In this document: positions 42,770 to 52,910 of the stretch, one piece after another
Layout of the letters: each line of letters begins with the position of its first letter
Position numbering within the stretch: position 1 is the first letter of the stretch
From: JAOUEA01 sp038249195
GTDB taxonomy: Bacteria > Actinomycetota > UBA4738 > HRBIN12
Assembly: GCA_038249195.1 (NCBI GenBank)
Contig: JBBRWM010000001.1
Span: forward strand, 124,001-188,000
Direction of reading: 5' to 3'
Length of the DNA stretch: 64,000 bases
Notes under the pieces: model-generated
Databases searched by the model: none
Seen by the model: the letters and a program-made list of their open reading frames with translations, nothing else
What the model was told of the DNA's origin: nothing
Program-made: the position numbers and the translations under genes

Positions 42770-43663
42770 CCCGGCGGGTGGCGCGGCCGCAGACGCTCTC
42801 GCGAACGTCTGGGCGAGCCCCGCGTCGAGGGACGTCAGCTCGGGCCCGAAAGCCGACGTCGCGTCCGGCGCGTCCGCGCGTGCGGGTCGCAGCAGGTGAT
42901 CGGCGAGCACGGGCGGGACGGGGATGTCCAATAGCTCTGCCAACACCTCGGGGGCGCTGCCGGGCTCAAGAGGCACGGCCGCTCCCGCCTCCGGGCCAGC
43001 GAGCCGTTCCGCGAGGTCCCCCGCGCCCGCGGTGTCGGGGCCCTCGATCGCCCACATGCCGCCCAGGTCGCCCGCTCGATCGTCCGCCGCGACGAGGGTC
43101 GCCGCGAGGTCGACGTCGAGGACAGGGGCGACCTCGCTGCCCACCGCAGTCGCGATGGCCAGGGGCGGGCGCGCGAGCGCGCCCTGCACCACCGCCGCGA
43201 ACCACACCCCACCCAGTCCGTATACGTGCGACGAGCGGATGATGGCGTGCTGCAGGCCGCTCGTGCTCACCGCCTCCTCGGCGAGGCCCTTCGCGCGCAG
43301 GAACGGATCGCTCGCCTCTGGGCCCGCTCCGGGGACGGAGACCAGGATGATCCGCCGCACGCCCGCGGCCTTGGCGGCGGCGATCGCTCGGAGCGTGGAA
43401 CCGTGGTTCGCGTCGAGGAGCGCGTCGTCGTCGGCGTGGTTCGGACCACCCACGAGATGGAACAGCGTGAACACGCCGCCGAGCACCTCCGCCAGGGAGT
43501 CGGCGTCGTCGAGGAGTCCGAGCGCGACCTTGGCGCCCAAGGCCCGCAACGGCTCGGCGGACTCGGGCCGGCGCACGCAGGCTCGGACCTCGTCGCGTTC
43601 GAGCAGCCGCCGGACGAGCGCGTGCCCGACGGGCCCTGATGCGCCCGTGACCATGACCGTCAT
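42767..43663 (-). CDS. NAD(P)-binding NmrA-like atypical SDR
   Basis: A 298-residue protein with VMVTGASGPVGHALVRRLLE at the N-terminus, the glycine-rich nucleotide site of atypical SDRs. It continues with VRRIILVSVPGAG and GLQHAIIRSSHVYGLG as in NmrA/HSCARG-like proteins. The classic YxxxK pair is not evident, so it may be a redox sensor rather than an enzyme. The start ATG 43663 lies seven bases behind TAGCCT. The promoter and start overlap the start of the divergent phosphotransferase gene. Confidence 0.83.
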   Translation of the reverse strand: MTVMVTGASGPVGHALVRRLLERDEVRACVRRPESAEPLRALGAKVALGLLDDADSLAEVLGGVFTLFHLVGGPNHADDDALLDANHGSTLRAIAAAKAAGVRRIILVSVPGAGPEASDPFLRAKGLAEEAVSTSGLQHAIIRSSHVYGLGGVWFAAVVQGALARPPLAIATAVGSEVAPVLDVDLAATLVAADDRAGDLGGMWAIEGPDTAGAGDLAERLAGPEAGAAVPLEPGSAPEVLAELLDIPVPPVLADHLLRPARADAPDATSAFGPELTSLDAGLAQTFARASAAAPPAG

Positions 43664-44603
43664 GGCCGTGAGGCTACCGCTGCTCGCGGGGGCCGCGACC
43701 ACCCCCTACGCTGTCGGGATTCCAACGGCGCCCGAACCCGGGGACGTAGCGCGCGCCACCGAGGCGATCGGCGCCGAGCCGGTCTCCTGGCTGCCGGTCA
43801 AGCGCGGGGCCAGAACCGCCGCCTCGCGATGGGTCGCCGGATTGGCCGACGGCTCCGCGGTGTTCGTGAAGATCGCGTTCACGCTCGACACGGTGGCGTG
43901 GATACGCGACGAGCACCACGTGTATGCCCGGCTGGGGAACCGGTCGTTCCTGCCGCGGATGCGGGGCTGGCACGACGACGGCGAGCGACCCGTCTTGGTC
44001 CTCGAGGACCTGAGCAAGGCCCGGTGGCCGCCGCCCTGGGATCGGTCGTCGATCGCCGCGGTGCTCGCCTGCTTGGACGAGGTGCACGCAGCCGAGCCAC
44101 CGGCCGACCTCGGGGCGGTCGGAGACAGGGGGATCGCCTATCTCGAAGGGTGGCGAGAGATCGAACGAGACCCGGTCCCTTCGTTGGGTCTGGGCCTGTT
44201 CGACGCCGATTGGCTCGCGGCGTCGCTGCCCACGCTCCGCTCGGCCGCTGCCGAGGCGCAGCTGGGCGGCGACGCCCTCCTCCACGTCGACGTGCGCAGT
44301 GACAACCTCTGCTTGCATGACGGCCGCGCCACGCTGGTGGACTGGAATTGGGCCGCCGTGGGCAATCCCGCGTTCGACATCGCCGCCTGGTTGCCAAGCC
44401 TGCACGCCGAGGGAGGGCCCGCCCCCGAGGCGCTGATGCCCGACGGCGCCTCCTTCGCCGCGATGTTGGCCGGGTTCTTCGTGTGGCGCGGCTCGCGTCC
44501 TCCGATCCCCGAGGCGCCGCACGTACGTCCGATGCAGGTGATGCAAGCTCGTGCCGCAGTGCCGTGGGCGGCGCGCGCCCTGGGTCTTCCCTCGCCCTCC
44601 TAG
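43662..44603 (+). CDS. Aminoglycoside-phosphotransferase-like kinase (APH family)
   Basis: A 313-residue protein-kinase-like fold. FVKIAF provides the ATP-binding Lys region, LLHVDVRSDNLCL is the catalytic HxDxxxDN loop, and ATLVDWNWAAVGNPAFDIAAWL carries the metal-binding Asp. The family phosphorylates small alcohols, sugars, amino alcohols or, rarely, aminoglycosides; there is no sign that this is a resistance gene. ATG 43662 (or ATG 43653, GTG 43668) is unusual because it overlaps the start codon of the divergent SDR gene. Confidence 0.8.
   Translation: MAVRLPLLAGAATTPYAVGIPTAPEPGDVARATEAIGAEPVSWLPVKRGARTAASRWVAGLADGSAVFVKIAFTLDTVAWIRDEHHVYARLGNRSFLPRMRGWHDDGERPVLVLEDLSKARWPPPWDRSSIAAVLACLDEVHAAEPPADLGAVGDRGIAYLEGWREIERDPVPSLGLGLFDADWLAASLPTLRSAAAEAQLGGDALLHVDVRSDNLCLHDGRATLVDWNWAAVGNPAFDIAAWLPSLHAEGGPAPEALMPDGASFAAMLAGFFVWRGSRPPIPEAPHVRPMQVMQARAAVPWAARALGLPSPS
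43671..43676 (-). promoter_or_regulatory. -10 element TAGCCT, leaderless-type, for NmrA-like SDR
   Basis: TAGCCT seven bases before ATG 43663. It lies within codons 4-5 of the opposing phosphotransferase gene. Confidence 0.42.
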
Positions 44604-44629
44604 GGCCACGTGTGAGACACAGTTGCAGA

Positions 44630-44649
44630 GGACTTGCACCTGCAAGTCC
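44630..44649 (+). promoter_or_regulatory. Candidate Zur operator upstream of zur
   Basis: A perfect inverted repeat GGACTTGCA-CC-TGCAAGTCC lying across the probable -35 region of zur. The same TTGCA/TGCAA half-sites recur before znuA. A further CAGTTGCA lies just upstream (44620-44627) and is shared with the znuA region. Confidence 0.6.
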
Positions 44650-44653
44650 CTGC

Positions 44654-44659
44654 TAGAAT
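44654..44659 (+). promoter_or_regulatory. -10 element TAGAAT of zur
   Basis: TAGAAT six bases before GTG 44666. Transcription would begin at or next to the start codon, giving a leaderless mRNA. Confidence 0.6.
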
Positions 44660-44665
44660 CGCGCG

Positions 44666-45097
44666 GTGGAGCGAACCGGGCAGGAATACGCCGACGTGAT
44701 GTCGCTGCTGCGCGAGCGCGGGCTGAGGATGACCCCGCAGCGGCGCGCGATCGTTTCTGAGGTGATGCGCGCGCAGGGTCATATCTCCCCCACGCAGTTG
44801 GCCCGCAAGGTCCAGCAAGACATGCCGGGGGTCAACGCGTCCACGGTCTATCGCACCCTCGCCACCCTCGAAGAGATCGGCGTGCTCTCGCACTCGCACC
44901 TGGAAGCGGGCGCCGAGTATCACCGTACCGAGGAGGCCGAACACGTCCACCTCACCTGCGGGAACTGCGGGCGCGACGATGCCCTGTCCATCAAGGAGGC
45001 CAAGGCCCTACAAGGCCTGATCCATCGCCACCACGGGTTCGTGGCCGACCTCACGCATTTCGCGATCACCGGCCTCTGCGAGGATTGCGCGGCCTAG
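44666..45097 (+). CDS. zur: Fur-family regulator, probably Zur
   Basis: A 143-residue Fur-superfamily repressor. The winged helix covers MTPQRRAIVSEVMRAQGHISPTQLA and STVYRTLATLEEIGVL. The metal region has HVHLTCGNCGRDD with the first CxxC, and LCEDCAA with the second. Being convergent with znuABC, four bases away, and sharing operator-like palindromes with it, this is most likely the zinc sensor that shuts off zinc uptake. GTG 44666 is fixed by the -10 element six bases upstream; no Shine-Dalgarno is present. Confidence 0.9.
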   Translation: MERTGQEYADVMSLLRERGLRMTPQRRAIVSEVMRAQGHISPTQLARKVQQDMPGVNASTVYRTLATLEEIGVLSHSHLEAGAEYHRTEEAEHVHLTCGNCGRDDALSIKEAKALQGLIHRHHGFVADLTHFAITGLCEDCAA

Positions 45098-45100
45098 CGC

Positions 45101-45982
45101 TCAGTCCAACTCGATGGCCGCGCCGGCCTCCGCGTGGGTGTCGACGGTGCCGAGCGCCTGCAGGCGCCGGCGGCCGAGGATGGCCGTGGCCGCGTACACG
45201 ATCACGAACACGCTCGCCAGGATCAGCACGATGTCCGCGCCCGGTGGTGTGTCGACGTAGTACGAGACGTACATGCCGAGCGCGCCCGAGATCGCTCCGA
45301 TCGATGTCGAGATCACGAGCATCCGCGCGAAGGAGTCCGTGAGGAGGCGGGCGATCACCGCCGGGACCACGATCGTGGCCGCGATGAGCGTCACGCCGAG
45401 GATCTGCATGGTCGCGACCACGGTCGCGGCGATGATGACGGCGAACAGGGCGTCGGCCCCCCGGGAGTTGACGCCGTAGGCGTCGGCGGCCTCCGGGTCG
45501 AACGTGGCGAACAAGAGTTGCCGGTACCGCAACACGATCAGCGCCAAGGTGACCATGGCCACCCCCCCGAGCACCCAGAGCTGTTCCGCGGTCACCCCGA
45601 GGATGTTGCCGAACAGCGCCGCCTCGAGGTTGACGGTGAAGGTGTGGACCGAGCTGATCAGCACGACGCCGACCGCGAAGGAGGCCGTCGTCACCACACC
45701 GATCGCCGCGTCCGCCCCCACCTTGCGTCGGCGCGACACGCCGTTGATCAGCAGGGCGGACAGGACGCCCCACGCTCCGGCGCCCAGGTAGAAATTCCAG
45801 TTGAGCACGTACGCGACGGCCGCCCCACCGAAGATGGCGTGGGACAGGCCGTGGCCGATGTAGGACATCTTGCGGAGCACGACGTACACACCCACGAGCC
45901 CACACAGGGCGCCCCCGAGCGCGCCGGCCAGGAGGCCGTAGCGGAAGAACGCGTGCGTGAGGGGATCGGTGAGCCAGGTCAC
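45101..45982 (-). CDS. znuB: Zinc ABC transporter permease
   Basis: A 293-residue ABC-3 family permease with about eight to nine helices. VVLRKMSYIGHGLSHAIFGGAAVAY and GDALFAVIIAATVVATMQILGVTLI-like blocks match the ZnuB/MntB family. It forms the membrane channel for Zn2+ (or Mn2+) uptake with ZnuC and ZnuA. The start GTG 45982 lies seven bases after the znuC stop. Last gene of the operon, converging on zur. Confidence 0.92.
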   Translation of the reverse strand: MTWLTDPLTHAFFRYGLLAGALGGALCGLVGVYVVLRKMSYIGHGLSHAIFGGAAVAYVLNWNFYLGAGAWGVLSALLINGVSRRRKVGADAAIGVVTTASFAVGVVLISSVHTFTVNLEAALFGNILGVTAEQLWVLGGVAMVTLALIVLRYRQLLFATFDPEAADAYGVNSRGADALFAVIIAATVVATMQILGVTLIAATIVVPAVIARLLTDSFARMLVISTSIGAISGALGMYVSYYVDTPPGADIVLILASVFVIVYAATAILGRRRLQALGTVDTHAEAGAAIELD

Positions 45983-45989
45983 ACCCGGG

Positions 45990-46892
45990 TCACCGCCTGG
46001 TCTCCGCGGCACGCGGCCGCTCGGGGTGCCGGTGATCCTCGCCGGGGCCGTGATCGTGCGGCTGCGGCTCCTCTCCGAAGTGCGCCCGGGGCACCCCCTG
46101 CGCGTGGGAGGCGGGGTCGTGTGCATCCACGGTGGCGCTGAACGCGTCGCCCACCAACAACATCCCCTCGCGCCGGATCACGATCATCTCCGCCCCGTAG
46201 AGGGCGCGAAGAACGTCGGGCGTGAGCACCTGCTCGGGGGTCCCCTGGGCCACGACGCGGCCGTTGACGCACACGAGACTCGGGAGGTGCGCCGCGACGG
46301 CGTTCAGGTCGTGGGTCGTCATCACGATCGCGATGCCTTCGTGGTTGAGCTCGTGCAGCAGGTGCAAGATGTCGTGGCGGGTTCGCACGTCGACCCCGCT
46401 CGTGGGTTCGTCCAAGAGCAGGAGGTCCGGCCGACGCACGAGCGCCCGGGCGATGAACGCGCGCTGCTGTTGTCCGCCCGAGAGATTGCGGATGTGCCGG
46501 CGGGCGAGGTTTCCGATGCCGAGCGTCTCCAGCATCTCTCGGGCCTGCGCGCGCATCTCCTTGGATGCCCAGGGGAGGCGGCGTCCGTTCCCGGTCGCGC
46601 CCAGCAGGACGAGCTCCTCCACCGTGATGGGGAAGTTCCAGTCGATGGCCTCGAGCTGCGGCACGACACCGAGCCGCAGGTTCCCGCGCCCTTCGTGACC
46701 GCGGGCGATGGTTCCGGCTGCGGGGCGCAGCGATCCCTCCATCAACCGCAGGAGCGTGCTCTTGCCCGCCCCCGACGGCCCAACGATCCCCACGAACGCC
46801 CCCTCGCGAACGGCGAGGTCGACGTCGCGTAGGACGACCCCGTCGCCGTAGGTGAACGACACAGCGCGCAGCTCGAGGAGGGGATGGTGCAT
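45990..46892 (-). CDS. znuC: Zinc ABC transporter ATP-binding protein
   Basis: A 300-residue ABC ATPase. Walker A is GPSGAGKSTLL, the signature is NLSGGQQQRAFIARAL, Walker B is LLLLDEPTSGVD and the H-loop is MTTHDLNAV. A non-conserved C-terminal tail is rich in His, Asp and Glu (HFGEEPQPHDHGPGEDHRH), suggesting metal binding near the channel. The start ATG 46892 is four bases after znuA. Confidence 0.93.
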   Translation of the reverse strand: MHHPLLELRAVSFTYGDGVVLRDVDLAVREGAFVGIVGPSGAGKSTLLRLMEGSLRPAAGTIARGHEGRGNLRLGVVPQLEAIDWNFPITVEELVLLGATGNGRRLPWASKEMRAQAREMLETLGIGNLARRHIRNLSGGQQQRAFIARALVRRPDLLLLDEPTSGVDVRTRHDILHLLHELNHEGIAIVMTTHDLNAVAAHLPSLVCVNGRVVAQGTPEQVLTPDVLRALYGAEMIVIRREGMLLVGDAFSATVDAHDPASHAQGVPRAHFGEEPQPHDHGPGEDHRHPERPRAAETRR

Positions 46893-46896
46893 GGCC

Positions 46897-47883
46897 TCAA
46901 TCGTAGGTGTTGGTGAACCGAACGGCGTCGAGTGCCGCGGGGTCCCCCCCGAGATCAGTGACCATCGTGCGGACGTCGTAGAGCATGAGCCCGACGTAGG
47001 AGTGCTCGGGCTGCCCCGGATCCCCCGGAAGGTCGTCGTCGCGGAGCGAGTCCTCGTAGCGTGCGCCGGTCTCCGCGGCGATCTGTGCGAGCACCGGGCT
47101 CGGGAACACCTCCGAACCGAAGATCGCCGGCACATGGTTCTGCTCGATCTGCTGGATGAGGCCCGCCACCTCCTGGGCGCTCGGCTCGGAGAAGTCGGCG
47201 GGCTGGATGGCCCCGATCACCGTCATGCCGTAGTGGTTCGCGAAGTACGCGAAGGAGTCGTGGTACGTGAGCAGCACGCGGTTCGCCGGCGGGATCGTGT
47301 TCACGGCACGCTGCACCGCGTCGTTCAATGCGCGCAGCGTGACCAGGTACGAGGCCGCGTTCGATCGATAGGTCGCGGCGTTGGCAGGATCCGCTTTGAC
47401 GAGCTCGTCGCCAACCAGGTGCGTGTACGTCTCGGCGTTGGCCACGTCCATCCACAGGTGCGGATTGGGATGACCCCCGGACGCCGGGAACGAAAAGTCG
47501 TAGAGGTAGGCGTCGGGCTTGATCGTGTTCGGTCCTAGCTGGTAGATGGTGGCGCCGTCCTTCAGGTTCGCCTGAGCGAGCTTCAGCGTCGGGTCCTCGA
47601 GGTTCAGGCCGTTCAGGAAGACGATGTCAGCCTCCGACAGCGTCCGGGCGGTATCCGACGTCGGCTCGAACGTGTGGGAATCCACCCCCTCCGGGATCAG
47701 GCCCCGGACGTCGGCGGCATCGCCGGCGACGTTCTTGACGATGTCCACGATGGGGGCCACCGAGGCCGCGATCACGATCTTGCCTCCGTCGCCGCCGCCG
47801 CTGCCCGAGCCCGCGGAAGAGCAGGCGACGAGCGTGGCAAGGGCGAACGGTACGACGATCGACAGCTTCGTGCGGTTCGACAT
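46897..47883 (-). CDS. znuA: Zinc ABC transporter substrate-binding lipoprotein
   Basis: A 328-residue cluster A-I metal-binding protein. The signal peptide ends in the lipobox LVAC, followed by a Ser/Gly linker, so it is a lipoprotein on the outer face of the membrane. Metal ligands can be read as His in VDSHTFEP, NPHLWMD and LTYHDSFAYF and an acid in FGSEVFPS. First gene of znuACB. The start ATG 47883 has GAGGAG nine bases upstream. Its promoter overlaps a TGCAAG-GG-CTTGCA palindrome. Confidence 0.93.
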   Translation of the reverse strand: MSNRTKLSIVVPFALATLVACSSAGSGSGGGDGGKIVIAASVAPIVDIVKNVAGDAADVRGLIPEGVDSHTFEPTSDTARTLSEADIVFLNGLNLEDPTLKLAQANLKDGATIYQLGPNTIKPDAYLYDFSFPASGGHPNPHLWMDVANAETYTHLVGDELVKADPANAATYRSNAASYLVTLRALNDAVQRAVNTIPPANRVLLTYHDSFAYFANHYGMTVIGAIQPADFSEPSAQEVAGLIQQIEQNHVPAIFGSEVFPSPVLAQIAAETGARYEDSLRDDDLPGDPGQPEHSYVGLMLYDVRTMVTDLGGDPAALDAVRFTNTYD

Positions 47884-47917
47884 GGCCGGCGACTCCTCGG
47901 TCCTGCGGGGCTCGCTT

Positions 47918-47947
47918 ACCCTACAGGCTGCCTGCAAGGGCTTGCAA
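47918..47947 (-). promoter_or_regulatory. znuA promoter with overlapping candidate Zur operator
   Basis: On the minus strand TTGCAA (47947-47942) and TAGGGT (47923-47918) are 18 bases apart, a reasonable -35/-10 pair. The palindrome TGCAAG-GG-CTTGCA (47933-47946) covers the -35, so a bound repressor would block RNA polymerase. The half-sites match those before zur. Confidence 0.58.
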
Positions 47948-47969
47948 CTGAGAACCCCCGCAGCTGCGG

Positions 47970-49598
<1,629 letters not shown>

Positions 49599-49649
49599 CT
49601 CCCGCCTCCAGCCCCGGCCGTTCGGCCCGCGCTCGTCGTGCTCGACCCC

Positions 49650-50603
49650 CTAGTCGTGCCCGACGCCCGCCTCTGCGGCCTTGGCCACCAGCATAGCCGC
49701 CGCCCGATAGGGGTCGATACGCCGCCCCGTCAGTGCGCCGGCGAGCGCCGCGTCGCCCCGCAATGCGGCCGATGCATCCACCCGGAACCGTTCGGCCGCC
49801 AGGCTCTCCACCTCACGCAGGAGACGCGCCGTGCGCTTGGCCTCGAGCGCGCCGGAGGCCCCCACGTGCGAACGATGCGCCTCGATCGATCCCCACAGCT
49901 CGTCGATCCCTTCTCGCCGGATCGCCGTGGTGGACAGGACGGGCGGTTCCCAGTCACGGGCCGCACCCAGGTGAAGCATCTGGCGGACCTCGCGGACCAC
50001 GTCGTTCGCGCCCTCCCGATCGCCTTTGTTCACCACGAACACGTCCGCGGCCTCCAGGATCCCGGCCTTCGCCATCTGCACGGCGTCGCCCATCCCAGGC
50101 GCGAGGACCACCACCGCGGTGTCCGTGGCCGCCGCGACGTCGACCTCGGCCTGGCCCACGCCCACCGTCTCCACGATCACGCGGTCGTATCCGGCCGCGT
50201 CGAGGATCCGCACGGCCTCGGGCGCAGCGAGCGCCATGCCTCCCAGGTGACCACGCGTGGCCATGGACCGGATGAATACGCCGGGGTCGGTGGCGTGATC
50301 CTGCATGCGCACGCGGTCGCCGAGCAGTGCCCCGCCGGTATAGGGCGAGGTCGGGTCCACGGCGAGCACCGCCATGGAGCGCCCCGCCTCCCGCCCGGCT
50401 CGCACGAGCTCGGCACCCAGCGTGGACTTCCCAACGCCGGGGGCCCCCGTGAGGCCCACCGTGGCCGCGCGTCCCGTGCGTTCGTACACGCCGGCGGACA
50501 GGGCGGGCAGCTCGGTGGCGCCGTCCTCGACAGCGCTGATCGCGCGCGCGACGGCGCGTCGATCCCCCGCGAGCACACCCTCGATCATCGCCGCGACGTC
50601 CAT
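49650..50603 (-). CDS. meaB: MeaB/ArgK-family GTPase, mutase chaperone
   Basis: A 317-residue G3E GTPase. The P-loop is GLTGAPGVGKSTL, followed by VLAVDPTSPYTGGALLGDRVRM, the switch VIVETVGVGQAEVDVA and the base motif VVNKGD. Such proteins load, protect and rescue B12-dependent mutases. It precedes the mutase gene by about 50 bases, which fits the standard pairing. Confidence 0.94.
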   Translation of the reverse strand: MDVAAMIEGVLAGDRRAVARAISAVEDGATELPALSAGVYERTGRAATVGLTGAPGVGKSTLGAELVRAGREAGRSMAVLAVDPTSPYTGGALLGDRVRMQDHATDPGVFIRSMATRGHLGGMALAAPEAVRILDAAGYDRVIVETVGVGQAEVDVAAATDTAVVVLAPGMGDAVQMAKAGILEAADVFVVNKGDREGANDVVREVRQMLHLGAARDWEPPVLSTTAIRREGIDELWGSIEAHRSHVGASGALEAKRTARLLREVESLAAERFRVDASAALRGDAALAGALTGRRIDPYRAAAMLVAKAAEAGVGHD

Positions 50604-50615
50604 CGTGGCCGAAGC

Positions 50616-51875
50616 CTACCCGGCGTCGCCGGGGCGACCCTCGACCGTGCGCCTGCCCGCCGAACCGGCCCCGTCTCCCGCCGGGGCCGCGCCGGGGATC
50701 GCCTGCAGGGCGTCGCGCAACGAGGAGCAGAACGCCCGCTGGCGCGCGAGCGCGGGGTCCTCGGGATCGGCCACGCGCGAGCGCACCATCGCGAGGTTCA
50801 CCTGTTCGCGCTGGAGGCGGTGCAGCAGGGAGGCAGCGCGCCCGCCTGCCCGCCGACGCATCTCGCGCCGGGCGCGCCGCCGAAGCCCCGGCGTCTCCAG
50901 TCGGTCGAGCTCGTCGCTGGAGATGCCCCCGTGGCCCACCTCGTCCTCCAGCGAGGCATGCAGCCACCGGCGCTCCCGGCCTCGCGCGAGCCCCACGGCC
51001 ACGGCCACGAAGATCAGCAGCGGCATGCCCTTGACCGCCGTCGCCAGGAAGATGAGCGGCCAGTCCCCGGCCGTCCACGGCTGGCGGGGGAAGAGGTCGA
51101 GCCAGGGCGAGTTCCACAGGAAGTGACCGAACACCGCGAGCGCGTAGAACGCCCCGCAGACCCACAGGCGGCGCACCCGCGGCACCGAAGATCGGCGCGA
51201 CACCACGTAGCCGATGCCCATCCCCACGAGGCCCGTGTACAGGACGTGGGAGTACAGACCGCTCGCGAGCACCCGCAGGAAGAAGCCCCGAAGCACCCCC
51301 GAGGGCTGGCCCCCGAACACGCTCATGAAGTAGAAGACGTCTTCGACCACCGCGAACCCCAGCCCGCAGACCGCCCCGTACACGAACCCGTCCATGACGT
51401 CATCGATCTCGTCGCGCGCGATGAGGTAGATCAGCACGACCCCGACGCCCTTGAGGGTCTCCTCCACCAGCGGCGCGGTAAGGGCGGCGGTCCAGCGCGC
51501 CGCGAACTCAGGGCCGGCGACCCTGGCCACCACGAGGCCCCAGCCGCCGTTCGCGATGGCCGACAGCGTCGTGGCCGCAACCCCACCCCACGCGAGCGCG
51601 GCGAACATGAGCGGCAGCGGCTCCTGTTCGTAGAGATCGAGGTAGTACACGACGAGGAAGACCGGCAGCGCGTAGACCAGGAGGAGGAACCAGGACAGGG
51701 CCCAGCCCCCCGCGGAGATGTCGCGGTAGAAGCGCTGCTCCGCGAGCGTGACGACGCCGGTGACGCACACGATCGTCACGTAGAGCCAGAACGCGGGCTG
51801 GCGCGGCTGCACGAACCCGGTCTGGTGCAGGTCGTTGCGGCGGCGCCGCGGGGAACGCATGGCCGCGGCGCTCAC
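50616..51875 (-). CDS. PrsW-family intramembrane protease
   Basis: A 419-residue membrane protein of about eight helices with a long, basic cytoplasmic tail. PLVEETLKG and GFAVVEDVFYF supply the paired acidic residues, and a His follows in a later helix (GLYSHVLYTGLVG, FGHFLWN). PrsW proteins cleave anti-sigma factors in some bacteria; the target here is unknown. The start GTG 51875 overlaps the stop of the preceding gene (GTGA). Confidence 0.85.
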   Translation of the reverse strand: MSAAAMRSPRRRRNDLHQTGFVQPRQPAFWLYVTIVCVTGVVTLAEQRFYRDISAGGWALSWFLLLVYALPVFLVVYYLDLYEQEPLPLMFAALAWGGVAATTLSAIANGGWGLVVARVAGPEFAARWTAALTAPLVEETLKGVGVVLIYLIARDEIDDVMDGFVYGAVCGLGFAVVEDVFYFMSVFGGQPSGVLRGFFLRVLASGLYSHVLYTGLVGMGIGYVVSRRSSVPRVRRLWVCGAFYALAVFGHFLWNSPWLDLFPRQPWTAGDWPLIFLATAVKGMPLLIFVAVAVGLARGRERRWLHASLEDEVGHGGISSDELDRLETPGLRRRARREMRRRAGGRAASLLHRLQREQVNLAMVRSRVADPEDPALARQRAFCSSLRDALQAIPGAAPAGDGAGSAGRRTVEGRPGDAG

Positions 51876-52483
51876 CCGAACACCGCGCGGTCGACCATGG
51901 TGTGCACATCGCCGTCGACGAACGCGAGCAGACCCTCCGGCGCCCAGCCGTCGAAGACCACGCCGTCGCCGGCCGGGGTCACGACCGCGGTCACTTCGCC
52001 CTCCACCGCCTGGGCGGTGTCGTTACCACCCACGTAGTGGAATCGCTGCGCGACGGACCCGTCGGGGAGGCTCACGGTCTCCAGTGCGTCGGAGACCGAC
52101 AGCCGCTTGAGCTCTTGGTTCAGGACGCGCTCCACGTAGTCGTGGGCCAGTGCGGTGGCGGACCCGTCGAACCCGCCGAGCACCGCGACGTCGAGGTTCC
52201 CGCCGCCGCGCGTCAGCCTCGCGAACGGGATGCCTTCCAGGGAAGTCTGATCGGCCGTGACCCATCCCGTGAGCGGCTGAAGGGTAACGACCGACCCCAC
52301 GCTCACGGGTACACCTGCCGGCTCGGACAGGGCCGCCGCGGCCACGAAGCCCCCCAGGACGACGAACACGATCACGCCCAAGACGGCGAGCGTTGGCCAC
52401 CATCGGCGCTCGAGGCGACGCTGCAGTGGCGCCTCGTCGGGACGCAGGGGCGGCTCGTTCCTCGTTGTCGCCGTGTGGGCCAT
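51872..52483 (-). CDS. Membrane-anchored protein of unknown function
   Basis: A 203-residue protein with a charged N-terminus, one membrane helix (LAVLGVIVFVVLGGFVAAAAL, about residues 32-52) and an outer domain of beta character (VVTLQPLTGWVTA, VAQRFHYVGG, EGEVTAVVTPAGDGVVFDGWAP). The outer part recalls small domains that bind or modulate neighbours, but no family is recognised. It is coupled to prsW by a four-base overlap, so the two may act together. Confidence 0.65.
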   Translation of the reverse strand: MAHTATTRNEPPLRPDEAPLQRRLERRWWPTLAVLGVIVFVVLGGFVAAAALSEPAGVPVSVGSVVTLQPLTGWVTADQTSLEGIPFARLTRGGGNLDVAVLGGFDGSATALAHDYVERVLNQELKRLSVSDALETVSLPDGSVAQRFHYVGGNDTAQAVEGEVTAVVTPAGDGVVFDGWAPEGLLAFVDGDVHTMVDRAVFG

Positions 52484-52496
52484 GGGCTTTCCGATC

Positions 52497-52910
52497 TCAG
52501 CGCACGGAGAGCAGCATCGTAAGGCGCGCCAACTCGCATGGATGCGACATCATCCCGCGGATCCGAAGACGCCCGGACAACACATCCCGCAGGACCGACC
52601 GACCCTCGGCCCGCAGTGGATCGGGCAGCCCGAACCGCAGCGGCACGTCGGTGAGCGCGAGCAGCCGGGAGGCGTCGGTCGTGATCCTCAGCCGCGCCGC
52701 GGGCCGAACCCCGTTCGCCACGAGCACCCGCCCGGGGTCGAGCCGCAACGTCACGCCCACCTCGGCGTCGGGCGCATCGATGCTCACCAGCGCCGGCGCC
52801 AGGAGTCGCCCGCGGGAGGGATCGCGCGCCAGGTTCTGCTCGATCAGTGAACCGAGCATGACCCCCAGCCCGTTCGGCTCGGCATCGGCGAATACCACGC
52901 TCGGGCTCAC
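52497..52910 (-). CDS. SCP2-like sterol-carrier-domain protein
   Basis: A 137-residue protein with the layout of bacterial SCP2 domains: VGVTLRLDPGRVLVANGVRPAARLRITTD, then a late GRLRIRGMMSHPCELARLTMLL. It would bind a lipid or acyl-CoA. GTG 52910 overlaps the stop of the alcohol dehydrogenase (GTGA), so this lipid-carrier domain is made together with the enzyme. More diverged than the other SCP2 gene at 53954. Confidence 0.7.
   Translation of the reverse strand: MSPSVVFADAEPNGLGVMLGSLIEQNLARDPSRGRLLAPALVSIDAPDAEVGVTLRLDPGRVLVANGVRPAARLRITTDASRLLALTDVPLRFGLPDPLRAEGRSVLRDVLSGRLRIRGMMSHPCELARLTMLLSVR

Noticed and set aside
43662..44603. Aminoglycoside resistance gene
   Set aside because: Only the general kinase fold is supported. 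APH-like proteins in soil Actinobacteria mostly act on other small molecules.
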